A stretch of DNA of 64,000 nt from Diacronema lutheri. Taxonomy: Eukaryota; Haptophyta; Pavlovophyceae; Pavlovales; Pavlovaceae. The notes under the pieces are model-generated. The model saw only the letters and a program-made list of their open reading frames with translations, was not told the DNA's origin and did no database searches. The DNA lies in contig JAGTXO010000004.1 in the NCBI GenBank assembly GCA_019448385.1, positions 186,001 to 250,000 of the forward strand. Direction: 5' to 3'. The position numbers were made by a program, and so were the translations under genes. Of the stretch, positions 1-9,835 are shown in pieces; within the stretch, counting starts at the first letter, position 1, and each line of letters opens with the position of its first letter.

Positions 1-4
1 AAGC

Positions 5-1051
5 ATGGGTGCGCTCACGCGTGCCGGGTTTGCCGTCGCCTATGTGGCCTGCCTCGTGATCGCGAGCCCCTTCTTGTGGCGCATGTTGACCGCGTACATC
101 TTCTCGCCATGGCGCTCCGACGCGTGGGTCGAGTTGCTGCCCCGCCTCAATGCGCCGGGCCTCCCGTCGGCGGGGATGTACGTGCACTGGTGCGCCGGGT
201 TTGCCGTCATGGTCCTCGGCTTCATTCAGCCGCTCACGCCTGTGCGCAAGCGCTGGCCGGCGGTGCACCGCGCGAGCGGGCACGCGTACTGCCTCGCCGC
301 GCTCCTCACATCGTGCGGCGGCCTCGTCTTCATCTGGACGTCGCCCAAGCTGTGCGTGGGCGGGTGGAACATGAACGTTGCCTTCTCCGCGTACGGGCTG
401 CTCCTGGCCATGCTCGCGGTAGGCACGTGGGTGCACGGACGCGCCCGGCGGTTTGAGCGGCACCGCAATTGGGCGATCCGCCTGTGGGGCCAAGGCATGG
501 CTTCGTTGCTCTACCGGTACGCGCGGAGAGCCAAACACGTCGCGCGCACCCGCCGCCTACTCCGCTTGGCTTGGCGTTGCCCCTCCCGCCCCTGTAGGCT
601 GTACTACATCGGGCTTGCTGCCGGCGGCTACGCGCTGAGCAGCGAAAAGGACTTCCACCGCCCCCTTGACTCTGCGCTCGACTGGTGAGAAGCTGTGCGC
701 TGGCAAGCTTGGCTCGGGCCATGCCGCTGCGCCGCGCTCTGAATCCTGCTTCCCCCTCCTCACTTTTGCCCCAGGTGGTTCTTCCTGCCAAATCTGCTCG
801 TGGCGGAGGGCGTGATCGTGCTTCTCGGCCCGCACAGGCCCGCACTGGCCGCCAAGGACGGCGCTCTGGCTCTGCTCGACGACTCTGCGGCCGAGTCGGA
901 CGGCCGCGATCAACGGCAGCCCGAGGCAAGCGCGCGCGTGGACGCAGATGTCGAGGGCGACGCTGAGCGCGAGGAAGTTGAGGGCAGCGCTCGCACGCTC
1001 GGTGCAGGACGCGTGGCACTCACGGCCACGCACACGCTGACCGCAGTCTGA
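5..1051 (+). CDS. DUF2306-type membrane protein, 3 exons
   Basis: Exons 5-516, 598-684 and 775-1051 give 291 residues. The first exon carries about four hydrophobic membrane segments. It also has the family's loop, with a conserved HRASG at about residue 89 and an FERHRNWAIR stretch at about residue 150, typical of DUF2306 predicted membrane proteins (haem-handling or electron-transfer roles have been suggested for relatives, but the function is not established). The introns (GT-AG, 81 and 90 nt) were placed because splicing restores LLYRLYYIGLAAGGYAL and DWWFFLPNLLVAEG, both hydrophobic and in frame. The first intron is a multiple of three without a stop, so retention would leave an open frame. 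The acidic C-terminal tail looks cytosolic. The start is four bases into the window; an upstream exon cannot be excluded. Confidence 0.7.
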
Positions 1052-1092
1052 CTCGAGTCATTAGGACTCAGGAGTCAGGCGGACCTTGCACG

Positions 1093-2229
1093 ATGGCGGC
1101 GGTCGTGCTCGCGCGCACCCTGCTCGCGAACGCACACTCGACGCTGTCGACGAGCGCGTCCTTTCGCACGGTGATCAACGTGCCGCCCGCGCCCTTTTCG
1201 CTCGGCCCGGACAGCCGCGCGCTCTTCCTCGGCTCGTGCTTCGCCGAGAACATTGGCGAGCGGCTGCGTCGCGCGTCGCTCGCGGCGCTCGTCAACCCGT
1301 CACATGGGATCGTGTACAACCCGCTCTCGCTCGCGGCGGCACTCGAGAGGATCGCGAGCGCCGCGCCGTACGGACCCGCCGATCTGCAGCCATGCGCGCA
1401 CGACCCATCGCGCCTCGTCAGCTTTGCGCACCACTCGCGCTTCGGCGGCCGCGCGGGCGTGGACACCGAGCTGGCCCGCATGAACCGCGCGCTCGAGCAC
1501 GCGCATGCGCACCTGCGCACGTCCGACGTGCTGTTTCTCACACTGGGCACGTCGTGGGCGTTTGCGCGCGATGGAGCCGTCGTGGCCAACTGCCACAAGC
1601 AGCCCGCCGCCGCGTTCGAGCGGGTGTTTATCGGCGCCGACAACGCAGCCGCTGCACTTGCGCGCGCCGTCGCCGCGGCGCGCAGCGTGTCGCCGCGGCT
1701 GCGCGTGGTGGTCACTGTCTCGCCCGTGCGGCATTGGAAGGATGGCGCCGTCGACAACTCGCTCTCGAAAGCGACGCTCCTCGTCGCCGCCCACCAGCTC
1801 GTGCGTACGCTGGGAAAGGAAGCGGCGAGCTACTTTCCGGCGTACGAGCTGCTCATGGATGACCTGCGCGACTATCGCTTTTACGCGAACGACATGCTGC
1901 ACCCGTCCGGCCCCGCGATCGATTATATTTGGCGCGCTTTCACCGCCGCGTACCTTGCGCTGGATGCGGCCGAGCGTATCGCAGCGGTCGAGGCCGTGCG
2001 GACGGCGGCGGCGCACCGCCCGATGGACGGTGATTCGGCCGCCGTTCGCCAATTCGGCGCGGCGCAGTTTCGCAAGGCCGATGAGATCGAGCGGCGGTGG
2101 GGTCTGCACGCGGGGCGCGCGCTTGCGGGCGAGCGCGAGCATTTCGCGCGGCTGCGAGACGGCGAGCCGCTGCGGTGGGCGGACGCGGACGCGGACGCGG
2201 AGGAACAGCCGGAAAGCGGGCCGCGCTGA
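1093..2229 (+). CDS. GSCFA domain protein
   Basis: A single-exon gene of 378 residues. The GSCFA signature is explicit: FLGSCFAENIGERL at about residue 50, then NPSHGIVYNPLSLA, and near the end YRFYANDMLHPSGPAIDYIW, which carries the D-x-x-H catalytic pair of SGNH-type esterases. The GSCFA family (Pfam PF08885) is mostly bacterial and is expected to act on ester-linked groups of unknown substrates. There is no obvious signal peptide beyond a weakly hydrophobic N-terminus. The C-terminus ends in a short Ala-Asp repeat (GCGGAC units, about 2180-2200). It is followed by the sulfotransferase-like gene on the same strand. Identity is confident; substrate and location are unknown. Confidence 0.85.
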   Translation: MAAVVLARTLLANAHSTLSTSASFRTVINVPPAPFSLGPDSRALFLGSCFAENIGERLRRASLAALVNPSHGIVYNPLSLAAALERIASAAPYGPADLQPCAHDPSRLVSFAHHSRFGGRAGVDTELARMNRALEHAHAHLRTSDVLFLTLGTSWAFARDGAVVANCHKQPAAAFERVFIGADNAAAALARAVAAARSVSPRLRVVVTVSPVRHWKDGAVDNSLSKATLLVAAHQLVRTLGKEAASYFPAYELLMDDLRDYRFYANDMLHPSGPAIDYIWRAFTAAYLALDAAERIAAVEAVRTAAAHRPMDGDSAAVRQFGAAQFRKADEIERRWGLHAGRALAGEREHFARLRDGEPLRWADADADAEEQPESGPR

Positions 2230-2422
2230 CGGCCCGGCCGCGCTGACGCAGATTTAAGATTTTGTTTAGGAAATCCGAAACTTCTTTTTCGGCGGCGGCA
2301 TGGTATCACGTGTCGCGCCGCCGAGGCGCGACGAACGGAGCGAGCGAAAGGGTGCACGCAACGTCGGGCCGAAGTCAGGACGTCGACTTTGTGCACGCCG
2401 GCAGCGGGGACGGCCATACAGT

Positions 2423-3889
2423 ATGCCGTCTGGGCGCGCCCGTCTCGCGTGGTGGCTCTGCGCGTGGGCCGCCGGCGTGGTGGCACCGACAGCCGAGGAG
2501 AGGCGCACCAGCTTTGTCGAGACGGGCTTTGAGCCGCGCGAGCGCGTCGCGCTCATGTTTGTGCACCCGATGAAGTCGGGCGGCACGAGCGTGCGATACG
2601 CGATGCATCATCTGAACGGCGATGAGTGGACGCACGTTGGCGACAAATTCTGCTTCGTCCCACGGCGGGACATGGCGGCGCTTCTCAAGCCCGGGTTCCT
2701 CGAGGCGAACCCGCGCCTCTATTTTGAGTTCCACTGCAACCCGTACCGCGTGCTCGGCCCGCGCGGCTCGCTCTGGCGGGCGCGCGATTTTCTGCTCGCG
2801 CGCGGCTGGCGCGTGGTGACGGCGGTGATGCTGCGCAGCCCGGCCAGTATCGTGCCGTCGTACTATGGGCATTTTGGGCCTGGCAAGCCGAGCCGCGGCC
2901 TCGAGCCCAAGCTCGGCTCCTCCGTCCTCGAGTTTGTGTACACGCATTACGACTTCGTGCTGTGCGTTATCTGGGGCGTCACCTGGCCCTGCGAGCGGCC
3001 ACTCGACGAGGCGGAGGACGAGGTTGGCACCAGCGCGGGCGCACGCCACGCGACGGGCGCCGCTGCCACGCCGCCGCGCCGCGTCGTGAGCGACGCGCAG
3101 ATGGAGCGCGCTGTCTCGCTGTACGGCGCGCTGCCCCGAAAGCTGCAGTGTGTCGCGGAGAGCGTCGTCGTCGCGAGCGACGAGGCGCGCGCGCGCGGCG
3201 CGCGGCCGCCGGCGGTGGTGGGCGCCTTCGGCGCGTTTGCCGAAGCGCTGCGCGCCGCGCAGCCGCGCTTGACCGACGGTTGCAACCACCTTGACGATTC
3301 GCACTACACGAACTGCGAGCGCGCGCCGTACCGCGCCCTCGTCATTGCGCAGATTGCGTGGGCGCGCGTGCAGGCGGCGGCACGCGCGGACAGGCCCGCG
3401 CGCTGCGCAGCGCACACGCGCGAGCTTGAGCGCCGGCTCGCGCGACTCGACGTGGTCGGTATGTGCGAGCGGTGGGATGAGACCTTCTTGCTGCTCGCGC
3501 AAGAGCTCGGGCTGCGCCGGTTCCCGCGCCTCATGCTCAACGTGAGGGGGGCCAGGGCGCAGCCGCACGACGCGCAGCGCGCGCTCACCGAGCGGCTCGC
3601 CGTCTCCGAGAGCTGCGCGGCGGCCGTGTACGCGCGCTGGGCTCGTGTTTTTGACGCGCGCGTCGCGCGCGCGGGCGGTGAATTCAACGCGACGCTCACG
3701 CGGCTGCGCGCGAGCTTTGGCGGCGAAGTGCTGCGCATAACGCGCGCGACGCATGAGCGCGATCTCGTGCGGCGCAACGCGACGCGCGCCGCGGAGCGAA
3801 AGGCCGCGCGCCTGGCCGGCAGGCCGAAGTTGTCCTTGCCGATGCGGACAACCGTTTCTCGGCCATTCCGTCTTCTAATGGCGAATTAA
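2423..3889 (+). CDS. sulfotransferase-like protein
   Basis: The predicted protein has 488 residues. An N-terminal hydrophobic stretch (LAWWLCAWAAGVV) suggests a signal anchor or signal peptide and hence a Golgi/secretory location. VALMFVHPMKSGGTSVRYAM matches the 5'-phosphosulfate-binding loop of PAPS-dependent sulfotransferases (usual form PKxGGTS). VVTAVMLRSPASIVPSYYGHF matches the 3'-phosphate region (R-x-P-x-x-x-x-x-S-x-Y). Family knowledge therefore suggests transfer of sulfate from PAPS to a glycan or other acceptor. The start at 2423 was preferred over an in-frame one at 2300 because it puts the hydrophobic segment at the N-terminus. The leader upstream (about 2328-2371) contains a copy of a short sequence also found at 52.5 kb. 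The acceptor is unknown. Confidence 0.7.
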   Translation: MPSGRARLAWWLCAWAAGVVAPTAEERRTSFVETGFEPRERVALMFVHPMKSGGTSVRYAMHHLNGDEWTHVGDKFCFVPRRDMAALLKPGFLEANPRLYFEFHCNPYRVLGPRGSLWRARDFLLARGWRVVTAVMLRSPASIVPSYYGHFGPGKPSRGLEPKLGSSVLEFVYTHYDFVLCVIWGVTWPCERPLDEAEDEVGTSAGARHATGAAATPPRRVVSDAQMERAVSLYGALPRKLQCVAESVVVASDEARARGARPPAVVGAFGAFAEALRAAQPRLTDGCNHLDDSHYTNCERAPYRALVIAQIAWARVQAAARADRPARCAAHTRELERRLARLDVVGMCERWDETFLLLAQELGLRRFPRLMLNVRGARAQPHDAQRALTERLAVSESCAAAVYARWARVFDARVARAGGEFNATLTRLRASFGGEVLRITRATHERDLVRRNATRAAERKAARLAGRPKLSLPMRTTVSRPFRLLMAN

Positions 3890-3930
3890 GACGAAAAATA
3901 TTTGCCCAGATTTTATACTCTGGATGCTGG

Positions 3931-6900
3931 ATGTCCAACACTAGGGCCATGCCCGGTCCTCGGGAGGCGCTCCGCAACTCGCGGATCGTGCGGCCGTCGC
4001 TCGCGGTTGCGTCGCTCCGGCGGGAGCGGCGCAGCTCCAAGGGTACCTTCTTTGGTCCCGTGCGCATCGAGATGGTCATCGTCACCGACATTGGCCCGGA
4101 CCCGGACGACGCCAAGGCGCTGCTGATCGCCGCCGTGCTGCACGCGGAGCGGCACGTGCGCCTGCGCGCTGTGATCGCGAACGGCGGGCACCAGGCGCGC
4201 GAGCGTGCACGGCTTGCACGCGCCATGCTCGACGCGATCGCTTTGCCCGGCGTGCCCGTCGGCGTCGGCACCGCCGGCGTGGAGTACGCGCCGCAGCCGC
4301 ACGAGTACCACTTCGAGGGCTACGAGGCCGTGCGCGACGAGCAGCTGCACGACGGGAACGAGCTCTTCGTCTCGGCGCTGCGCGGCGCGGCGCACAAATC
4401 GGTGCGCGTGGTGCTCATCTCGTCGCTGCGCGATTTTGCCGACGTGATCGCGTCGCACCCGCAGCTCGTGCTCGCAAAGGTGCACACGGTCGCAATCCAG
4501 GGTGGGCTGCAGCCGAGCGAGGCGGGCGTCGCGGGCTGGGAGCCGGATCAATCGGTGAACAACACGTTCGACATGGACGCGGCGCGCGCCGTGTACGCCT
4601 TCTGCTTTGACCACGGCCTGCACATGACCGTCACGTCGCGGCACGCCGTGCCGATGCTGCCGATGCAGCTCGCGCGCTCCTTCGCCGAGCGCAAGGACTG
4701 CCACGCGCTGCAGTACCTCGCGGGCGCGCAGTTCCTCGGGCTCAGGGGGCTGTGGCAAAAGCTCTGCCAGGGCAAGCTGCCGCCGCGCTGCTCCAAGCAG
4801 TGGTACTTTGAGACCTTCTGCGGCGTGCCCGCCGCCGAGTTTGAATCGCGCGGCCTCGATGCATCGGTCGGTCCTCAGACGAACATCGTCGCGCACCTCA
4901 ACGGCTTCGTCAAGCCGTACGACGTGATCGCGATCATGACGGTGCTCCCGCAAACCACCGGCCTCTTCGCCAAGCTCAGCGCCGCCTTTCACTTCAACGG
5001 CACGTCGCATCTCCTCCTGCTCGGCACGCAGCACACGCCGAGCGTCGCACACGTCGTCAACCTGCTGCGAGATGTGCGCGCGCGGCGCAGGGTCCGATGC
5101 GGCGCGGCGCAGGGCCCAGTGCGGCGCGGCGCGGCGCGGCGGGAGCGAAAGCGCGTGCGCGCCGCCACGCCCACCGCCTCGCGCGCGCGCGCGCGCGCGC
5201 GCGCGCGCCGCACAGGTGTACCACGAGGTGGTGGTGCGCTCGGCGGCCAAGCAGGCCGGGCGCGAGAGCGGCTGGGTACGCGTGCTGCCAGCCCTCTTCG
5301 CGCCGAGTGGGATGTGGGCCGTGCGGACGAGCGCGTTCCCCGCGCGCGAGCGCCGTCTGACCAAGCGCTCGGCCGCGTGGCCGCGCGAGTCGGAATGGCA
5401 CGCAGCCGCGCTCGACAAGCCCGACATCGTCGAGCTGCTCGAGAGCGCGCTCGAGGCGGCGCGCGCGCGCGGCAAGGGCGTCGGGCACGTGGTGCTCGGT
5501 GTGACGGTCGTGCTCGTCGCGGTCATGATTACGCTCTCCGTGCTCGACTCCACGCTGCCCGCGTACCACTCGGTCTTCGACCGGCACGTCCGTCACGACG
5601 CGGCGCAGCTCGGCGTGCATCTCACCATTGCCAACGCGCTCCTCTCCTTCCGGCCGGAGAAGGCGCACGCCCGGCGTATCCAGATCGCGTCCGCGTGCAT
5701 CGGCGGCTTGTTCCTCACGTTCGGCGCGCTCAGCTCAGCGGCGCCGTCGCACCCACCCGCGCGGCTCGAGCCTACGACGGTGCGCGCACTCTGGGTCCCG
5801 CTCTTCACATTGCCGTGGCTTGTGGCTGCGGCCGCGCTCTTCGGCGCCGCGGCCGCATCGGCGGCCGGATGCGCGGGCGCGGCCGAGAACGTCGCGCTCA
5901 TGTGGCTGTGCGTCGCGCTCGCGACGGTCTGCTCGTCCATCGTGCACCTCGCCTTCGCCGCGGCCGACGCGCCGGAGCTCTCGCGCGGTGAGCTGGCCCT
6001 GCGCATCGGCGTCAACTGCGCGCAGATCGTCGTCGCGGTCGTGCCGCTCTTCCCGTCGTTTCGAATCGGCGTGCGCGCGCTCCACGCGCGGCTTTTGCGC
6101 TCGCCCGGCGTCGACGCGTCGCTCGCGCCGCTCATCGGGCACGGCTCGACGCTCGAGCAGCGGCTGCCCGCCGAGCTCGCCTCGGAGGCCTCCTTCGCCT
6201 TTCGTCCCATCCTGCTCGGTCGAGGCGCGCTTGGCCGCCTCGCGCGCGACATGCTGCCCTACTCGCCGCCCAAGCAGCAGGACGGCGGCGCAGCGGCCGA
6301 CAGCACCGACCAAGTCGCGCCCTTCCGGCCAGCGCGCCCGTCGCGCCCGTCGCGCCCGTCACGCCCGTCACGCCCGTCACGCCCGTCACGCCAATCCGAC
6401 CCCGTGATGATGCGCCTGCAGCGCGTCTCGCTCAGCATGCTCTGCGGGCCCACCACCATCGACGACCTGGAGCAGCCCATACCGATCGCTGACGCGTACG
6501 TCGTGCACTCGTGGGCGGATCCGCCCGCGCACCGCATCTCCGCGCTCACGCGGTGGGTGGACAAGTTTCGCGACACGCACGACCGCTCGCCGCGCGTGTG
6601 GATTGACGTGAGCGCGCGCCGTTCGACCCGCACGCGGCGCGAGCGAGCCGCCTCGTTACGCGCACGCGCGCCCACCGCGCGGCCGCGCGCGCGTGCTCGC
6701 GCCGCTGCAGGCCCTGTGCGCCGACCCGTCGCTCACCGACGTGCAGCTGCTCGAGCACCTGCCCGTCTACCTCGCGCGCAGCCACCGGCTCCTCGTGCTC
6801 GCGGGGCCGACGCTCCCCTCGCGGCTGCACTGCGCGCTCGAGTGCTACGCGTGGCGCGCGATCGGCGGCCGGCCGCAGGACGTGGACATTTCGCTGACCG

Positions 6901-7253
6901 CGTCGACGCCGGACGAGCGCGCAGACGTCGTCTCGAGCATCGACGCGTTCCACGTGATGTGGACGCGCGGCGGGTCCAACTCGGAGGTGCTCGAGCGCAT
7001 CGTGCGCACGATCGAGCTCGCGTCCATCGACCTCTTCAACAATGGGCTGCGCGACCTGCTCCCACGCGTCGTCGCGCAGGTCGAACGGGTCGACGAGCGG
7101 CCGGCGGTCAACCGGTCGAGCCGCGTGCGCGAGGAGCACGCAGAGCCGCACCAGACGCGCGGGAAGAGCAACGCGAGCGTCGTCGACGACTCGCTGCGCG
7201 TCGCACGACCGCCGCGCCTCGACGCGGGCCCCCCGGAGCCCGAGCGCGCGTGA
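3931..7253 (+). CDS. nucleoside hydrolase-like / membrane / SHSW-domain fusion, 3 exons
   Basis: Exons 3931-5073, 5216-6607 and 6711-7253 give 1025 residues. Exon 1 is an inosine-uridine nucleoside hydrolase-like domain: VIVTDIGPDPDDAKALL holds the Asp cluster that binds Ca2+ and ribose, and SVNNTFDMDAARAVYAF is the second conserved block. Exon 2 continues smoothly (HVVNLLRD to VYHEVVVRSA), then has a hydrophobic helix (HVVLGVTVVLVAVMITLSVL) and several more membrane segments. A 9-bp minisatellite (6336-6392) encodes Arg-Pro-Ser repeats. The end of exon 2 plus exon 3 form a domain common in alga and oomycete proteins: VVHSWADPPAHRISAL, then WID, then LPVYLARSHRLLVLAGPT. Intron donors are GTGCGC and GTGAGC. 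The fusion is inferred from phase-0 joins; two adjacent genes remain possible. Confidence 0.6.
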
Positions 7254-7593
7254 TGCTCGAACGCATGGCCATGTCACCCTCCTCTGTTTGTATGACCTGT
7301 CACTCACGGGTGTTCATCAGACTCGCAGCGGCGCGCACCCTCCGCCGCTGGTCAATTCCTTCAACTGAATTGGAGAGTCGATCGGCGGAAATGCACTCCT
7401 TGGGGTCGTCGCCGATGTACGCGCCCTGCGCTCGCGGGCTCGCCTCGCTCCGTCCGTCGTCCTTGTCGCAGATGGCCTCGCGCGTGCCGCCATCCAATCG
7501 CGCGGCGAGTTGGCCCGCCCAGCTTGGCCGTCGCGCACGGCTGAGCGGGCTCGACGCGCGCCCGCACCGCGCCCGCGCCGCCGCCACCGCCGC
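7254..7593. other. gene-poor gap with a coding-like stretch on the minus strand
   Basis: This 340 bp gap lies between the convergent ends of the fusion gene and glutamine synthetase III. On the minus strand about 7345-7510 reads as a normal-looking peptide with the genome's G/C-ending codons (for example REAICDKDDGRSEASPRAQG) before turning AT-richer. It could be an alternative last exon of the synthetase, whose stop codon overlaps a possible GTAGGC donor, or ordinary 3'UTR. Confidence 0.3.
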
Positions 7594-9702
7594 CTACGAG
7601 TGCTCGATGAGCTCCTCCGACGCGCTGCCGTTGGTCTGGTCGAGGAAGAGCAGCTCCGTGTAGGTCGCGACAGGCCACTTGGACGCGGGCACGAGGCCCT
7701 CGACGTCGTCGACCACCTTGCGGCCGTCGACCATCGTCTCGAGGCGGAGCGCGCGTGCGGCGTTCGCCTTGGCGACGTCGTCCGCCGCGTGGTGGATCGA
7801 CGAGAGGCCGGCCTCGATCGACGCGACAACCGCCTTGAGCTCGCCGACAGAGCCGACGCCGGCGTCAGCGACGGCGGGGATGATCTGCTGGTTGAGCATG
7901 TCAATCATGCACTTGGCCTCGATCTCGACGGTGCCCGCGTAGTGCGAGAGGCCGACGGCCTGGCGCGCCTGCAGCTCCACCTCGGTCATCACGCCCATGT
8001 CCTTGAAGAGCTTGACGTTCTTCGCGTCGGTCAGCCGGCAGATGGAGTCGACGCCAGAGTCGATGCGCCAGACGCCGCGCTCGGTGAGCATTGCCTGGTT
8101 GGCCGGGTCGTAGTTGTTGCCGTTGAAGATCACCTTCCAGTGCGCCTTGAGCGCGGCCGACGCGACCGCGTGCGGCTTGGCGCCCGCCTCGATCGCGTCG
8201 GCGAAGCCCTTGAAGGCGTCGGCGCAGATCGTCTGCAGGACCGTGTTGACCATCGACACGTTTTGCGACGAGCCGACGGCGCGGAACTCGAAGCGGTGGC
8301 CGCCGTACGGGAAGGGCGAGGTGCGGTTGCGATCCTCCGCCGGCACCTCGAGCGTGGGCAGCACCGCCGCGCCGAGGCTGAGCTGCTTGGTCGCGGGCTT
8401 GTACGCGTCGCTCGAGCCGGCCGTGTACGCCTCGAAGTACTTGGTCAGGTCCTCGCCCAGGTAGGTGGAGATGATTGCCGGAGGCGCCTCGCACGCGCCG
8501 AGGCGGAAGTCGTTGCCCGGCGAGGCGATCGCGCTGCGCATCAGATCGCCGTGCTTGTCCACCGCCGAGACGATCGCCGCCATGATGACGGGGAAGATGT
8601 CGGTCGAGCCGGACGCCTTTGCGATCTGGCCGACGTTGAGCAGGTTGGTGCCGCACGTGGTGCCGATGGACCAGTTGTTGTGCTTGCCCGAGCCGTTGAT
8701 GTCGTTGAACGGCTTCTCCTGCAGCAGCGCCGCCAGCCCGTTCGCCGCGGCCATCTCCTCGATGATCTGCATCGCCCACACGTTCTGGTCGATCTGCGTC
8801 GTCACCGACCCAAAGAGCGGCGCCATCTCGTACTGGTTGGGCGCGACCTCGCGGTGGCGAGTGCGCAGCGGGATGCCCATCTTGAGCGCCTCCTTCTGCA
8901 TGTCCTTGATCGCGTCGATGGCCGGCTGCGCGAGCGAGAGCGGCGCCATGTAGTGATCGCACATCTCCTGGCCGCGCGGCGAGTTGCGGCCGAGCACGGT
9001 ACGGCCGGCGAGCATCAGATCGAGGCGCTTGCTGTACGCGTCGCGCGGGATGAGGAAGAACTCCTGCTCCAAGCCAATGTTCGACTGGATCCCCGCCACG
9101 TTGTACCCGAGCAGCTTGAGCAGGCGCGTGCCCTCGCGGCTCATCGCCTCGGACGAGCGGAGCAGCGGCGTCTTCTCGTCGAGCGCGTGGCCGTAGTAGG
9201 AGATGAAGCACGACGGGATGAAGATCGTGTCGCCGCGGAGCGAGATCGGCGAGGTCGGGTCGATGGTCAGGTAGCCACCCGCCGTGTGCGTCGCGCGCAG
9301 GCCGCCGTTGGGGTAGGACGAGCCGTCGGTCTCGCCCTTGAGCATGTCCTTGCCCTTGAAATCCCACTTGGGCGTGCCGTCCGCGGCGAAGTGCAGCATC
9401 ATGTTCTGCACCTGGCCCGTCAGGCCGTGGCGCACGCCCGACGAGCCGATCGGCTGGAACCAGTGGCAGTAGGACGACGCGCCGCGCTCCGCGGCCCACT
9501 CGCTCACCGCGGCCGCGACCTTGTCCGCGTGCTTCGATGTCCACGTGTAGTCGTCGAGCGTGGCGGCGGAGAGGCCCTGCGCCTTCAGGTACTTGTCCGC
9601 GACCGCCCCCTTGAACAGGTTCTGCCCGTAGCCCTCGTAGATCGTCGACGTCGAAAGGGCGCGCCGGCCGCAGCCCGCGAGCGCAGCCCTCACGGACAGC
9701 AT
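7594..9702 (-). CDS. glnN: glutamine synthetase type III (GSIII)
   Basis: The product is a 702-residue ATP-dependent glutamate-ammonia ligase of the large GSIII class, typical of bacteria such as Bacteroides and also known from diatoms, haptophytes and other algae. Visible signatures are GIQSNIGLEQEFFLIPRDAY (metal and glutamate site), APLFGSVTTQIDQN, NGSGKHNNWSIGTTCGTNLL (ATP/ammonium region) and FRAVGSSQNVSMVNTVLQ. Length matches the roughly 700 residues of GSIII rather than the 350-470 of GSII or GSI. The N-terminus (MLSVRAALAGCGRRALSTST) looks like a mitochondrial or plastid transit peptide. No intron is needed. It is transcribed divergently from the SPRY gene. Identity is very secure; the compartment is inferred. 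Confidence 0.95.
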   Translation of the reverse strand: MLSVRAALAGCGRRALSTSTIYEGYGQNLFKGAVADKYLKAQGLSAATLDDYTWTSKHADKVAAAVSEWAAERGASSYCHWFQPIGSSGVRHGLTGQVQNMMLHFAADGTPKWDFKGKDMLKGETDGSSYPNGGLRATHTAGGYLTIDPTSPISLRGDTIFIPSCFISYYGHALDEKTPLLRSSEAMSREGTRLLKLLGYNVAGIQSNIGLEQEFFLIPRDAYSKRLDLMLAGRTVLGRNSPRGQEMCDHYMAPLSLAQPAIDAIKDMQKEALKMGIPLRTRHREVAPNQYEMAPLFGSVTTQIDQNVWAMQIIEEMAAANGLAALLQEKPFNDINGSGKHNNWSIGTTCGTNLLNVGQIAKASGSTDIFPVIMAAIVSAVDKHGDLMRSAIASPGNDFRLGACEAPPAIISTYLGEDLTKYFEAYTAGSSDAYKPATKQLSLGAAVLPTLEVPAEDRNRTSPFPYGGHRFEFRAVGSSQNVSMVNTVLQTICADAFKGFADAIEAGAKPHAVASAALKAHWKVIFNGNNYDPANQAMLTERGVWRIDSGVDSICRLTDAKNVKLFKDMGVMTEVELQARQAVGLSHYAGTVEIEAKCMIDMLNQQIIPAVADAGVGSVGELKAVVASIEAGLSSIHHAADDVAKANAARALRLETMVDGRKVVDDVEGLVPASKWPVATYTELLFLDQTNGSASEELIEHS

Positions 9703-9835
9703 GTCGTCGAGCGAGAGCTAATGATTCGGGCCGATTCGACTTGGCCGAGTGCAGGGCCTCTCCGCCGCGGCGGTTACACCCGTTCGCGTTTTGCCAAGGC
9801 ATGGCGGCCGAGTGAGGGAGCGCGAAAGGGCACGC

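Noticed and set aside
3913-5553. 546-codon minus-strand frame over the nucleoside hydrolase gene
   Set aside because: Composition artefact; the plus strand has clear motifs and spliceable introns.
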